From Nonomuraea indica (GTDB lineage Bacteria > Actinomycetota > Actinomycetes > Streptosporangiales > Streptosporangiaceae), in assembly GCF_002850745.1 (NCBI RefSeq), contig NZ_KZ559468.1, positions 776,955 through 815,274 of the forward strand: DNA of 38,320 bases, given 5' to 3'. Shown here in pieces: positions 17,965-28,346 of this stretch. Position numbers and translations under genes: made by a program. The notes under the pieces are model-generated. The model made no database searches. It was not told the origin of the DNA and was given only the letters and a program-made list of their open reading frames with translations. Numbering within the stretch: the stretch's first letter is position 1; every line of letters begins with the position of its first letter.

Positions 17965-18366
17965 TCACCGGGCCTTGCGCAGGCCCATGACCTGCAGCTC
18001 GGCGAAGCCCAGGACCGTCAGCGCCTGCAGGATCGCCCACACCGCGCCTGCCGTGGTGAACGTGGCGACCCCGGTCACCACGGCGGCGACGCTGGCCACG
18101 GCCCAGGTGACGTTCAGCGCGATCACGGCCTTGGTGCCGGTGACGGGGACGGCGGGACGGCTCGCCAGGAAGCCGACGGCCAGCCCGTACACGAGGAGGA
18201 AGGCGCCGATCCCGCGCAGCAGGCCGGTCGAGGGGCCGAGCAGATCGCTGAGCAGGCCGGCGGCGGCGAGGTAGGCCAGACCGTTGACGCCGGTGATGAC
18301 CGCGTCGGCGGTGAGGGCGAGGCGCAGGAACTTGGTCCGGTCGGCGGTGACGGTCATGGCGGTCAT
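17965..18366 (-). CDS. Small four-helix integral membrane protein
   Basis: 133 residues with four predicted membrane helices (about 16-38, 47-67, 77-98, 105-125) and a short basic end (GLRKAR). ATG 18366 has AAGGAG spaced 6 nt, a clear start. No catalytic motif is seen and I cannot name the family beyond small actinobacterial membrane proteins of unknown function. It is on the - strand between the GNAT gene and the MFS gene, with 138 nt upstream of it that hold no gene. Confidence 0.75.
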   Translation of the reverse strand: MTAMTVTADRTKFLRLALTADAVITGVNGLAYLAAAGLLSDLLGPSTGLLRGIGAFLLVYGLAVGFLASRPAVPVTGTKAVIALNVTWAVASVAAVVTGVATFTTAGAVWAILQALTVLGFAELQVMGLRKAR

Positions 18367-18504
18367 CGTGGGCTCCTTAGAGGTCGTGTTCCGACACCTC
18401 GAACCATGCCAGCGGCGGCGTAGGGAGCGCGATTACGTGCCAGGTAAGGGGAGCCGCCGTCGGGCCGCGGCGGCATGGACCGCCCGCCTCGCCGGCGGCC
18501 CGCT

Positions 18505-18960
18505 TCAGGGGCTCACGTAGTGGTGGAGCAGGGCGGGCTCCCCGGCCGCGTTGGTCCAGCCGGCCCGGCTGCTGCCGACCCTTCGCCAGCCGGCCCGCTG
18601 GTACAACGCGATGGCCGCCTCGCCCTCGGAGGAGACCTCCAGTTTGAGCGGGGTGCGCGCGGCGGCGCGGACGGTGTCGAGGAGCCGCGTGGCCAGGCCT
18701 CGCCCGCGGGCCGCCGGAGTGACGAACAGGCGGGTGATCTCCGCGTCGCGGGTGAGGCCCACATGGCCGAGCACGGTGCCGGCCTCGAACGCTATCCACG
18801 CCGAGGTGAGGCCGGTGGGCGTCAGCCAGCTCCGGGGGTCGTCCGGCCACCGCACGGGGTAGCGGTCGGCGGCCTGGACGTGGGCGAGGGCCTCGACGCA
18901 GGCGTCCATGTCGTCGGGGGTCCTGAGGCGGATGTCCACCGGGGCAAGGCTAGTGGACAC
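18505..18960 (-). CDS. GNAT-family N-acetyltransferase
   Basis: A 151-residue acetyl-CoA-dependent acyltransferase. It starts VDIRLRTPDDMDACVEAL. Motif A is ITRLFVTPAARGRGLATRLLDTV, with the RGRGLA loop that binds the pyrophosphate of CoA. Motif B is near AAIALYQRAGWRRVG, where the Tyr is the likely general acid. The substrate is unknown. The start is uncertain: GTG 18960 gives MSTSLAPVDIRL, and GTG 18939 would begin at VDIRL; neither has a strong Shine-Dalgarno. It is divergent from the iron transporter operon and shares its 126-nt control region. Confidence 0.85.
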   Translation of the reverse strand: MSTSLAPVDIRLRTPDDMDACVEALAHVQAADRYPVRWPDDPRSWLTPTGLTSAWIAFEAGTVLGHVGLTRDAEITRLFVTPAARGRGLATRLLDTVRAAARTPLKLEVSSEGEAAIALYQRAGWRRVGSSRAGWTNAAGEPALLHHYVSP

Positions 18961-19015
18961 GCGGCGTTCACCAGGAAAGGCGATGAAACCCCATAAAAGT
19001 GACTAAAGACCTAGA

Positions 19016-19053
19016 TTGAGGGTGAGTGCGGTGCTTAGGTTAGGCACGCCTAA
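19016..19053 (+). promoter_or_regulatory. Iron box (DtxR/IdeR-type operator) with -35
   Basis: TTAGGTTAGGCACGCCTAA at 19035-19053 matches the 19-bp DtxR/IdeR iron-box consensus (TTAGGTTAGGCTAACCTAA) at 16 of 19 positions. TTGAGG (19016-19021) is a fair -35 whose -10 would fall inside the box, so bound Fe-regulator would block RNA polymerase. It precedes an Fe(3+) transporter, which supports repression under iron-rich conditions. Confidence 0.88.
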
Positions 19054-19086
19054 GGTGATTGCTCGCAGAACCCAGAAAGGCACGTC

Positions 19087-20142
19087 ATGGGTACCACCAC
19101 CAGCCGGTTCGCCGCCCTCGCCGCCGCAGCGCTCCTCGCCCCCGCCCTGGCCGCCTGCGGCGGTCAGGGCCAGGAGGCGGCCGCCGGCGCCCCGGCCGCC
19201 GCCGCCCGGCAGGCCGCCCCGCTCGTCGTCTACTCCGGCCGCGACGAGGCCCTGGTCGCGCCGCTGCTCGACAAGCTGGAACGCTCCATCGGCGGCGAGG
19301 TCGAGGTCCGCTACGGCGACAGCGCCGAGCTGGCCGCCCAGCTGCTGGAGGAGGGCGACAAGTCGGAGGCCGACCTGTTCCTGTCCCAGGACGCGGGAGC
19401 CCTCGGCGCCCTCGCCCAGCAGGGACGCCTGGAGCCGCTGCCGCAGGGGTCCCTGGACAAGGTCGGCAGGGCCTACCGCGCGGCGGACGGCACCTGGGTC
19501 GGGCTGTCGGGCCGGGCCCGCGTCATCGCCTACAACCCCGGAAAGATCGCCAAGCCGCCCGCCGGCGTGCGCGAGCTGACCCGGCCGGAGTGGCGCGGCA
19601 AGGTGGGCTACGCCCCGACGAACGCCTCCTTCCAGGCCTTCGTCACCGGCATGCGGGTGCTGGACGGCGACGACGCCACCCGCACCTGGCTGAAGGACTT
19701 CAAGGCCAACGACCCCAAGGCGTACGAGAAGAACAGCGCCATCCTCGACGCCGTCGACTCCGGCGAGATCGCCGTGGGGCTGATCAACCACTACTACTGG
19801 TACGAGAAGGCCGCCGAGGTCGGCGCGGACAAGATGACCGCCAAGCTGCACTTCCCGGCCAAGGGCGACCCCGGCGCGCTCGTCAACGTCGCCGGCGTCG
19901 GCGTCGTCAAGGGCTCCGACCAGGCCGCCACCGCCGGCAAGGCCGTCGACTACCTGCTGTCGGCCGAGGCCCAGACCTACTTCGCCGACAAGACCAAGGA
20001 ATACCCGCTGGCCGCCGGGGTCACCAGCGACGTCGAGGGGCTGCCGCCGCTGGAGTCGCTCGGCGCGCCGGAGATCGACCTCGGCAAGCTCAGCTCGCTG
20101 CAGCAGACCCTGGCGATGCTCCAGGAAACCGGGATGGTCTGA
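19087..20142 (+). CDS. Fe(3+) ABC transporter substrate-binding lipoprotein
   Basis: A 351-residue extracytoplasmic ferric-iron-binding protein (FbpA/FutA-like). The signal peptide has lipobox LAAC, with the lipid-carrying Cys24. The mature part follows the family: LVVYSGRDEALVAPLL, ADLFLSQDAGALGAL, and the iron-ligand Tyr cluster NHYYWYE at 234-240. YLLSAEAQTYFADKTKEYPLAAGV is the usual C-terminal helix region. ATG 19087 is preceded by AAAGG 6 nt upstream. It is the first gene of a three-gene operon under the iron box and delivers Fe(3+) to the permease encoded 6 nt downstream. Confidence 0.93.
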   Translation: MGTTTSRFAALAAAALLAPALAACGGQGQEAAAGAPAAAARQAAPLVVYSGRDEALVAPLLDKLERSIGGEVEVRYGDSAELAAQLLEEGDKSEADLFLSQDAGALGALAQQGRLEPLPQGSLDKVGRAYRAADGTWVGLSGRARVIAYNPGKIAKPPAGVRELTRPEWRGKVGYAPTNASFQAFVTGMRVLDGDDATRTWLKDFKANDPKAYEKNSAILDAVDSGEIAVGLINHYYWYEKAAEVGADKMTAKLHFPAKGDPGALVNVAGVGVVKGSDQAATAGKAVDYLLSAEAQTYFADKTKEYPLAAGVTSDVEGLPPLESLGAPEIDLGKLSSLQQTLAMLQETGMV

Positions 20143-20148
20143 CCTCGG

Positions 20149-21687
20149 GTGCCCGCCAACAGGTCCTCCTCTCCCGGCGCCGGCCGGCGGCCGTCACCGC
20201 TGCTGGTCGGCTGGGCCTGCGCCGCGGCGGCGCTCGCCCTGCTGCCGCTGGTCTACCTCGGCCTGCGGGCGCTCGAACACGGCCCCGCTCACGCCTGGCG
20301 GATCGCCGTCACCGGCCGCACCCTCGAACTGCTCGTCCGCAGCCTGGGCCTGGCCGTCGTGGTCGTCGCCGCCTGCCTGGTGATCGGGGTGTCGCTCGCC
20401 TGGCTGACCGTGCGCACCGCCCTGCCCGGTGCCCGCACCTGGTCCGTGCTCGCCACGCTGCCGCTCGCCGTGCCCAGCTACGTCGCCGCGTTCGCGTGGA
20501 TCTCCACCGAGCCGGGCCTGGCCGGGTTCGCCGGAGCCGCGCTGGCCCTGACCCTGGTCAGCTACCCGTACGTCTACCTGCCGGTGGCGGCGGCCCTGCG
20601 CGGCCTCGACCCGGCGCAGGAGGAGGCGGCCCGGTCGCTCGGGCACGGCCCGCTGCGCACGTTCCGGCGGGTCACGCTGCCGCAGCTGCGCCCGGCCGCG
20701 GCGGGAGGCGGGCTGCTCGTCGCGCTCTACGTGCTGTCCGACTTCGGCGCCGTCTCGATCATGCGGTACGAGACGTTCACCCGGGCGATCTTCACCGCCT
20801 ACCGGGCGAGCTTCGACCGGACCCCGGCCGCCGCGCTCGGCTGCGTGCTGGTGGTGATGACCGTGCTGCTCGTGTGGGCCGAGGCGCGGACCCGAGGCCG
20901 GGCCGGCCACGCCCGCACCGGCGGGGGCAGCGCGCGCCGCGCGTCGTCCGCGCGGCTCGGCCGGCTGCGGTGGGCGGCGCTCGGCTGGTGCTCGGCGGTG
21001 GCCGCGGCGGGCGTCGTCTTCCCGCTCGGCACGCTCGGCTACTGGCTGACCGCCGGCAGGTCGGGCGCCTGGGAGCCCGGCCGGCTGCTGGAGACGGCCG
21101 GCGCCACCCTCGCGGTGGCCGCCGCCGGCGCCGCGCTGACCACCGCCCTCGCGCTGCCCGTCGGCATCCTCGCCGCACGCCACCGCGGCCGTGTCGCGCA
21201 CCTGCTGGAGCAGGCCGCCTACGCCGGGCACGCGGTGCCCGGCATCACCGTGGCGCTGGCCATGGTGTTCCTCGCGGTGCGCTACGCCTACCCGATCTAC
21301 CAGGAGCCGCCGCTGCTGGTGCTCTGCTACGCGGTGCTGTTCCTGCCGGTGGCCGTGGCCGCCACCCGCGCCGCCGTGCTCCAGTCGCCGCCGGTCCTGG
21401 AGGACGTGGCCCGCTCGCTCGGCGACTCCCCGCTCAGGGTGCTGCGCCGGGTCACCGTGCCGCTCGCCGCCCCCGGCATCGCGGCGGGGGCGGCCCTGAC
21501 GTTCGTGGTGTGCATGAAGGAGCTGCCCGCCACGCTGCTGCTGCGCCCCACCGGCATGGACACCCTCGCCACCCGGCTGTGGGCCGAGACGACCACCGCC
21601 TCCTACGCCGCGGCGGCCCCGTACGCGGCCGTGCTGATCCTCATCGCGGCCGTCCCCTCGTACCTGCTCGGAAGGCGGCGCGCATGA
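20149..21687 (+). CDS. Fe(3+) ABC transporter permease (two fused permease domains)
   Basis: A 512-residue FbpB/FutB-type inner-membrane permease with two binding-protein-dependent transport domains in one chain, about 12 helices. Each half has an EAA loop that docks on the ATPase: EEAARSLGHGPLRTFRRVTL and EDVARSLGDSPLRVLRRVTV. The Arg-rich cytoplasmic linker between halves is about residues 243-275. The start is GTG 20149, 6 nt after the binding-protein stop; the stop overlaps the ATPase ATG by 4 nt (ATGA), showing coupling. Confidence 0.93.
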   Translation: MPANRSSSPGAGRRPSPLLVGWACAAAALALLPLVYLGLRALEHGPAHAWRIAVTGRTLELLVRSLGLAVVVVAACLVIGVSLAWLTVRTALPGARTWSVLATLPLAVPSYVAAFAWISTEPGLAGFAGAALALTLVSYPYVYLPVAAALRGLDPAQEEAARSLGHGPLRTFRRVTLPQLRPAAAGGGLLVALYVLSDFGAVSIMRYETFTRAIFTAYRASFDRTPAAALGCVLVVMTVLLVWAEARTRGRAGHARTGGGSARRASSARLGRLRWAALGWCSAVAAAGVVFPLGTLGYWLTAGRSGAWEPGRLLETAGATLAVAAAGAALTTALALPVGILAARHRGRVAHLLEQAAYAGHAVPGITVALAMVFLAVRYAYPIYQEPPLLVLCYAVLFLPVAVAATRAAVLQSPPVLEDVARSLGDSPLRVLRRVTVPLAAPGIAAGAALTFVVCMKELPATLLLRPTGMDTLATRLWAETTTASYAAAAPYAAVLILIAAVPSYLLGRRRA

Positions 21688-22712
21688 CCGACCTGAGGAT
21701 CGGCGGGCTGGTCAAATGCTACGACCCGCCGGCACGGGTGCTCGACGGGCTGGACCTCACCGTCCCGGCGGGCCTGCTGGCCGCCGTGCTCGGCCCGTCG
21801 GGCTGCGGCAAGACCACACTGCTGCGCGTGGTGGCGGGGTTCCTCCGCGCCGACGCCGGCACCGTGGAGCTCGGCGGCCGGGTCGTGTGCGGGCCGGGCG
21901 TGCACCTGCCGCCGGAGCGGCGCCGGGTCGGGATCGTCCCGCAGGAGGGCGCGCTGTTCCCGCACCTGAGCGTCGCGGCCAACGTGGCGTTCGGCCTGAC
22001 CGGTACGGGCCGCGCGGAGCGGCGCCGCCGTACCGGCGAGATGCTGGAGCTGGTCGGGCTGCCCGGGTACGGCGGGCGGATGCCGCACGAGCTGTCCGGC
22101 GGCCAGCAGCAGCGCGTCGCCGTCGCCCGGGCGCTGGCGCCCGCCCCCGACCTGGTCCTGCTCGACGAGCCGTTCAACGCGCTCGACAGCGCCCTGCGGG
22201 CGGGCGTGCGGGCCGACGTGCGCGCCGCCCTGCGGGCCACGGGCGCCACCGGCCTGCTGGTCACGCACGACCAGCAGGAGGCGCTGTCCACAGCCGACCT
22301 GGTGGCCGTGCTCAGGGACGGCCGGGTGGCCCAGTGCGGCACGCCCGAGGAGGTCTACCGGCGGCCGGTCGACCTGTGGGTGGCGGGGTTCGTCGGCGAC
22401 GCGGTGTTCCTGCCCGCCACGGTCGAGGACGGCACGGCCGCCACGCCGCTGGGCCGCATCCCCCTGGCCGGCGACCGCCGAGGCTCCGGCGGCGTCGTCG
22501 TGCTGCGGCCCGAGCAACTGGTGCTGGGTCCGGCGGGCACGCGGGGCACCGTGGTGGACGTCCGGTTCTACGGGCACGACGCGATGGTCCACGTGGCCGT
22601 GGACGGCCTGGACGAGCCGGTGGCGGTCCGGGTGCCGGGGCCTGCCGGGGTCCGGCCGGGGGAGGAGGCCGCCGTGTCGGTCACGGGGGAGGCGACGCTG
22701 CATCCCCGGTGA
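21684..22712 (+). CDS. Fe(3+) ABC transporter ATP-binding protein
   Basis: A 342-residue FbpC-like ATPase powering the permease. Walker A GPSGCGKTT (37-45), Q-loop IVPQEGALFPHLSV, signature LSGGQQQRVAVARAL, Walker B VLLDEPFNALD and H-loop LLVTHDQQEAL are all intact. A C-terminal TOBE-like region (about 235-342) is present, as in iron, maltose and spermidine importers. The long open frame upstream in the same phase is the permease read out of frame. ATG 21684 overlaps the permease stop. It is followed 7 nt later by a long hairpin. Confidence 0.94.
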   Translation: MTDLRIGGLVKCYDPPARVLDGLDLTVPAGLLAAVLGPSGCGKTTLLRVVAGFLRADAGTVELGGRVVCGPGVHLPPERRRVGIVPQEGALFPHLSVAANVAFGLTGTGRAERRRRTGEMLELVGLPGYGGRMPHELSGGQQQRVAVARALAPAPDLVLLDEPFNALDSALRAGVRADVRAALRATGATGLLVTHDQQEALSTADLVAVLRDGRVAQCGTPEEVYRRPVDLWVAGFVGDAVFLPATVEDGTAATPLGRIPLAGDRRGSGGVVVLRPEQLVLGPAGTRGTVVDVRFYGHDAMVHVAVDGLDEPVAVRVPGPAGVRPGEEAAVSVTGEATLHPR

Positions 22713-22719
22713 GACGGCC

Positions 22720-22752
22720 GTGTCCCCCGCGGGCCCGGCCCGCGGGGGACAC
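22720..22752. terminator. Bidirectional terminator between iron operon and MFS gene
   Basis: Perfect 15-bp stem GTGTCCCCCGCGGGC/GCCCGCGGGGGACAC with a 3-nt loop, in the 51-nt gap between convergent genes. There is no T-run. Confidence 0.75.
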
Positions 22753-22763
22753 GAAGGAAGGGG

Positions 22764-24212
22764 TCAGTGGCGGCCCTCGCGCGGGAGCAGGAAGGCGAGC
22801 GCGAACGCCGCGGCGACCAGCCCCAGCGTGACCAGCGAGACGACCTGGGCGGCGTCCACCGCCCGCGCCACGGCCGCGCCCGGGACGGGGGAGCCGAGCC
22901 GGCCGAAGAACACCGTGCCGAGGACGGCGACCCCCAGCGAGGCGCCGAGCTGCTGGACGCTCTCCAACACGCCGGCCGCCGAGCCGACCTCGTGGTCCTC
23001 CACGTCGCCCATGATGATGCCGAACAGCGGCACGAAGATCATGCCCATGCCGGCCCCGCCCAGCAGCAGCGGGAGCGCCAGGTCCCACGGGCCGACCGCG
23101 CCGCCCGCCCAGCCGAGGACGAGATGGAAGGCCAGCACGCCGGCCGCCAGCAGCCCCAGGCCGAGGTGCAGCACGGTCCGCCCGAGCGAAGCCGTCCTGG
23201 CCGCCGAGAAGCCGGTGCCGAGGAACGCGCCCACCGCGAAGGCCGTCATCGTCAGGCTCGCACGCAGCGCCCCGTACCCCAGCCCGAGCTGGAGGAACAT
23301 CCCGATCGCCAGCGAGAACCCGCAGACCGCGGCGAAGAACACGACCACCAGCACGGTCCCCGAGGTGTAGGACCGCTTGCCGAACACGCTCGGCTCGACC
23401 AGCGTGGCCGCGCCGCGCCGCGTACGCCGCACCTGGTGCACGGCGAAGCCGGCGAACACCGGCAGCGACGCGACGGCCATCACCAGGGACCAGGCGGGCC
23501 AGCCCAGCTCGCGGCCCTGCACCAGCGGGTGGACCAGCAGCAGGATCGCGACGCCGGCCAGCAGGCCGCCGCCCAGGTCCAGCCGCGAGGAGGGAGCCGT
23601 GACGGGCGCGGCGGGCAGCACCCTGGCGCCCGCCGCCAGCGCGAACGCCCCCAGCGGCAGGTTGATCAGGAAGATCATCCGCCAGCCGGTGCCGAACAGG
23701 TCGGCCTCGACCAGCAGCCCCGCCACCACCGGCCCGAGGATCGTGGCCAGCCCGATGACCGGGCCAAACGCGCCGAACGCCCTGCCCACCTCGGCCGGCG
23801 GGAACAGGTCGCGGACGAGCCCGAACCCCTGCGGGATCATCACCGCCCCGGCCAGCCCCTGCAGCACCCTGGCCGCGATGAGCGCCTGCGGCTCCGGCGC
23901 CACGGCGCAGGCCAGCGAGGCGGCGACGAAGGCGGTGGTGCCCAGGAGCAGCATCCGGCGCCGCCCGTACATGTCGCCGAGCCGCCCGCCCACCAGCAGG
24001 CCGACGGCCAGGGCGAGGGTGTAGCCGGCCGCGATCCACTGCAGGCTCGCGTAGCCGCCGCCGAGGTCGGCCTGGATGGCGGGGCCGCCGACGCTCACGA
24101 CGGTGGAGTCGAGCAGGTTCATCAGCGTCGCGGCGAGCACGGCGGCCAGGCCCAGCCGGCGGCGCCGGACGGGCGCGGCGACGGGGGCGGGTGCCTCGAG
24201 TACTGCGGTCAC
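22764..24212 (-). CDS. MFS multidrug exporter, DHA2/EmrB-QacA type
   Basis: A 482-residue drug:H+ antiporter with about 14 predicted helices. Early motif LDSTVVSVGGPAIQADLG resembles the DHA2 motif D region (LDxTVVNVALP type). The loop GGRLGDMYGRRRML is MFS motif A, and FGPVIGLATILGPVVAGLL is motif C of antiporters. I chose GTG 24212 because GGAGG lies 5 nt upstream; the frame is open to 24284, but that part covers the operator region. Substrates are probably hydrophobic compounds or metabolites. Two TetR-type dyads precede the gene, but no TetR gene is in the window. Confidence 0.87.
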   Translation of the reverse strand: MTAVLEAPAPVAAPVRRRRLGLAAVLAATLMNLLDSTVVSVGGPAIQADLGGGYASLQWIAAGYTLALAVGLLVGGRLGDMYGRRRMLLLGTTAFVAASLACAVAPEPQALIAARVLQGLAGAVMIPQGFGLVRDLFPPAEVGRAFGAFGPVIGLATILGPVVAGLLVEADLFGTGWRMIFLINLPLGAFALAAGARVLPAAPVTAPSSRLDLGGGLLAGVAILLLVHPLVQGRELGWPAWSLVMAVASLPVFAGFAVHQVRRTRRGAATLVEPSVFGKRSYTSGTVLVVVFFAAVCGFSLAIGMFLQLGLGYGALRASLTMTAFAVGAFLGTGFSAARTASLGRTVLHLGLGLLAAGVLAFHLVLGWAGGAVGPWDLALPLLLGGAGMGMIFVPLFGIIMGDVEDHEVGSAAGVLESVQQLGASLGVAVLGTVFFGRLGSPVPGAAVARAVDAAQVVSLVTLGLVAAAFALAFLLPREGRH

Positions 24213-24230
24213 GGGTCCCTCCAAGATACG

Positions 24231-24282
24231 GAACGGATCGCTCTGTTCAAGAACAGCATATCGGAACGGAACGATACATTCC
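24231..24282 (-). promoter_or_regulatory. Paired TetR-type operator dyads upstream of the MFS exporter
   Basis: GAACGGA-TCGC-TCTGTTC (24231-24248) and GGAACGGA-ACGA-TACATTCC (24263-24282) are imperfect dyads sharing the half-site GGAACGGA, with centres 33 bp apart (about three helical turns). A third short dyad, CTGTTC-AA-GAACAG, overlaps the first. The stretch is much more AT-rich than its surroundings. Such paired sites are typical for repressors of drug exporters; the role is inferred. Confidence 0.6.
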
Positions 24283-24299
24283 ATAGCAGGGGCGAAAGA

Positions 24300-24326
24300 A
24301 GAGGCCGCCGGGACCCGGCGGCCTCT
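24300..24326 (-). terminator. Terminator of the acyl-CoA ligase gene
   Basis: Perfect 11-bp stem AGAGGCCGCCG/CGGCGGCCTCT with a 5-nt loop; on the - strand it is followed by the T-rich TCTTTC. It lies 13 nt after the ligase stop. Confidence 0.8.
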
Positions 24327-24339
24327 GCTGTCCGGACGG

Positions 24340-26001
24340 TCAGCTGCCGAGGATCTCCTGCCGCAGCCGCGTCTTGAGGATCTTGCCGCCCGGGTTGCGC
24401 GGCAGCTCGCCCTCCCGGAACCACACGTGCGCGGGGATCTTGAAGGGGGCGATCCGCCCGGTCAGGAACTCCCGCAGCTCACCCGCCGTCAGCGACGACC
24501 CCGGCGCCAGGCGGACGACCGCGCCCACCTCCTCACCGAGCTCGTCGTGCGGCACGCCGATCACCGCGGCGTCGTCCACCGCCGGATGCTCGAACAGCGC
24601 GGCCTCGACCTCCGCGCAGTAGACGTTCTCGCCGCCCCTGATCACCATGTCCTTGGCCCGGTCGACGATGTAGACGAACCCGTCCTCGTCGATCCGCGCC
24701 AGGTCGCCGGTGTGCAGCCAGCCGTCCACGAACGTCTGCGCCGTCTCCTCCGGCCGGTTCCAGTAGCCGAGGATGACGTTCGGCCCGCGTACGCACAGCT
24801 CGCCGACCTCGCCCGCGGGCAGCTCCTTGCCGGCCGGGTCCACCACCCGCACGTCCACCACGGCCGAGGGCAGCCCGATGCTGTCCGGTCTGGCGTTGTA
24901 GTCGGGGCCGCCGTTGCCGATGGCCAGCGCGGTCGTCTCCGTCATGCCGTAGCCGTTGGACGGCGCCCGGTTCGGCAGGTTCTCGTTGACCCGCTCCAGC
25001 AGCTTCGGCGGGGCCGGCGCGCCGCCGTAGCCCAGCGTGGTCAGCGACGACAGGTCGTACCTGCCGAAGTCGGGGTGCGACATGAGCTGCCAGGCGTTGG
25101 TCGGCACGCCGATCATCGTGGTGACCTTCTCGCGCTCGATCAGCTTCAGCGCCTGCTCGGCGTCCCACTTGTACATGAGCACCAGCCCGCCGCCGGTGAA
25201 CATCGTCGTGGTGAGTGCGGAGAAGCAGCCCGTGACGTGGAACAACGGCACGGCCAGCAGCGTCACCCGCCGCACGCCGGCCGCCTCGGCGACGTCCCGG
25301 CCCGCCAGCGCCACCGCCCGCAGCAGCCCGTAGGCCACCGTCATGGGCGACTGGCCCACGTTGCGGTGGCTGCCCAGCGCGCCCTTGGGGCGGCCGGTCG
25401 TCCCGGAGGTGTAGAAGATCGTGGCAGGGTCCTCGGGCCGCAGCTCGACCTCCGGCAGGGCGACGTCGGCGCGCAACTCGCCCAGCACCTCGCCGAGCGA
25501 GCGCGCGCCCGCGGGCGGCTCGCCCCGGGTCACGATGAGGGGGACGCCGGTGGAGGCCAGCCTCGCGGCGCGCTCGCCGTCCGCGATCAGCACCTTGGCG
25601 CCCGAGTCGGCGACGCCGTACGCCAGCTCCGGCTCGGTCCACCAGGCGTTCAGCGGCACGGCCACGGCGCCCGCCGCGAGGGCGGCCGAGAAGGCGACCA
25701 CCCACTCCGGGTAGTTGCGCATCGCCACCACGACCCGGTCGCCCTTGGCGACGCCGTAGTCCTCCACCAGCCGGCGGGCCAGTGTCGCCGCCCGCCGGAA
25801 GTGCTCCTCGAACGTGATGTGCTCGTCCTCGTAGCTGAGGAAGACCTTCTCGCCGTGATAACGGCTCATCTCCAGCAGGGCCCGGAAGTGGGCCGGCGCG
25901 TGCTTCCAGGTGCGGATCCCGGTGTCGCCGATCTCCTCCATCTCGAAGAGCTCACCGGGCCCGGTGAGCCGGGCCTGTACCTCGGCATGCGTCAGGGTCA
26001 T
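24340..26001 (-). CDS. Acyl-CoA ligase (FadD-like, ANL superfamily)
   Basis: A 553-residue class I adenylate-forming enzyme that activates a carboxylic acid to acyl-AMP and then acyl-CoA. The phosphate-loop motif is YTSGTTGRPKGA, the acyl/AMP motif NGYGMTETTA, the hinge region HTGDLARIDEDGFVYIVDRAKDM and the catalytic Lys motif PRNPGGKILKTRL, all intact. The best match is the fatty or branched acyl-CoA synthetase branch rather than amino-acid-activating domains; there is no carrier domain. ATG 26001 has GGGAG spaced 7 nt. It is a single-gene unit, divergent from argC, with a palindrome 44 nt upstream. The substrate cannot be told. Confidence 0.88.
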   Translation of the reverse strand: MTLTHAEVQARLTGPGELFEMEEIGDTGIRTWKHAPAHFRALLEMSRYHGEKVFLSYEDEHITFEEHFRRAATLARRLVEDYGVAKGDRVVVAMRNYPEWVVAFSAALAAGAVAVPLNAWWTEPELAYGVADSGAKVLIADGERAARLASTGVPLIVTRGEPPAGARSLGEVLGELRADVALPEVELRPEDPATIFYTSGTTGRPKGALGSHRNVGQSPMTVAYGLLRAVALAGRDVAEAAGVRRVTLLAVPLFHVTGCFSALTTTMFTGGGLVLMYKWDAEQALKLIEREKVTTMIGVPTNAWQLMSHPDFGRYDLSSLTTLGYGGAPAPPKLLERVNENLPNRAPSNGYGMTETTALAIGNGGPDYNARPDSIGLPSAVVDVRVVDPAGKELPAGEVGELCVRGPNVILGYWNRPEETAQTFVDGWLHTGDLARIDEDGFVYIVDRAKDMVIRGGENVYCAEVEAALFEHPAVDDAAVIGVPHDELGEEVGAVVRLAPGSSLTAGELREFLTGRIAPFKIPAHVWFREGELPRNPGGKILKTRLRQEILGS

Positions 26002-26044
26002 GCGCAGACTCCCGCGGGTGGACGGCTGATCCGGCCCCTCACAC

Positions 26045-26056
26045 TACCGACCGGTA
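26045..26056 (-). promoter_or_regulatory. Operator-like palindrome upstream of the acyl-CoA ligase
   Basis: TACCG-AC-CGGTA, a perfect dyad 44 nt before the ligase start. On the - strand TAGTGT overlaps it and could be a -10. ACCGGTCGGT-type dyads are common targets of TetR-family regulators of acyl-CoA metabolism; which regulator is not visible here. Confidence 0.5.
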
Positions 26057-26092
26057 AGTATGTGCGCCAGACCACACCTGAGCGTGCCCGGC

Positions 26093-28342
<2,250 letters not shown>

Positions 28343-28346
<4 letters not shown>

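Noticed and set aside
18380..18400. Imperfect dyad around GAGGTCGTGT and ACACCTC before the small membrane protein
   Set aside because: Arms pair only with a bulge and the stem is short, so I do not list it as an operator.
19059..21683. Long + frame running through the iron binding protein and permease into the ATPase
   Set aside because: Only the part from 21684 matches a protein family; the rest is those two genes read in the wrong frame.
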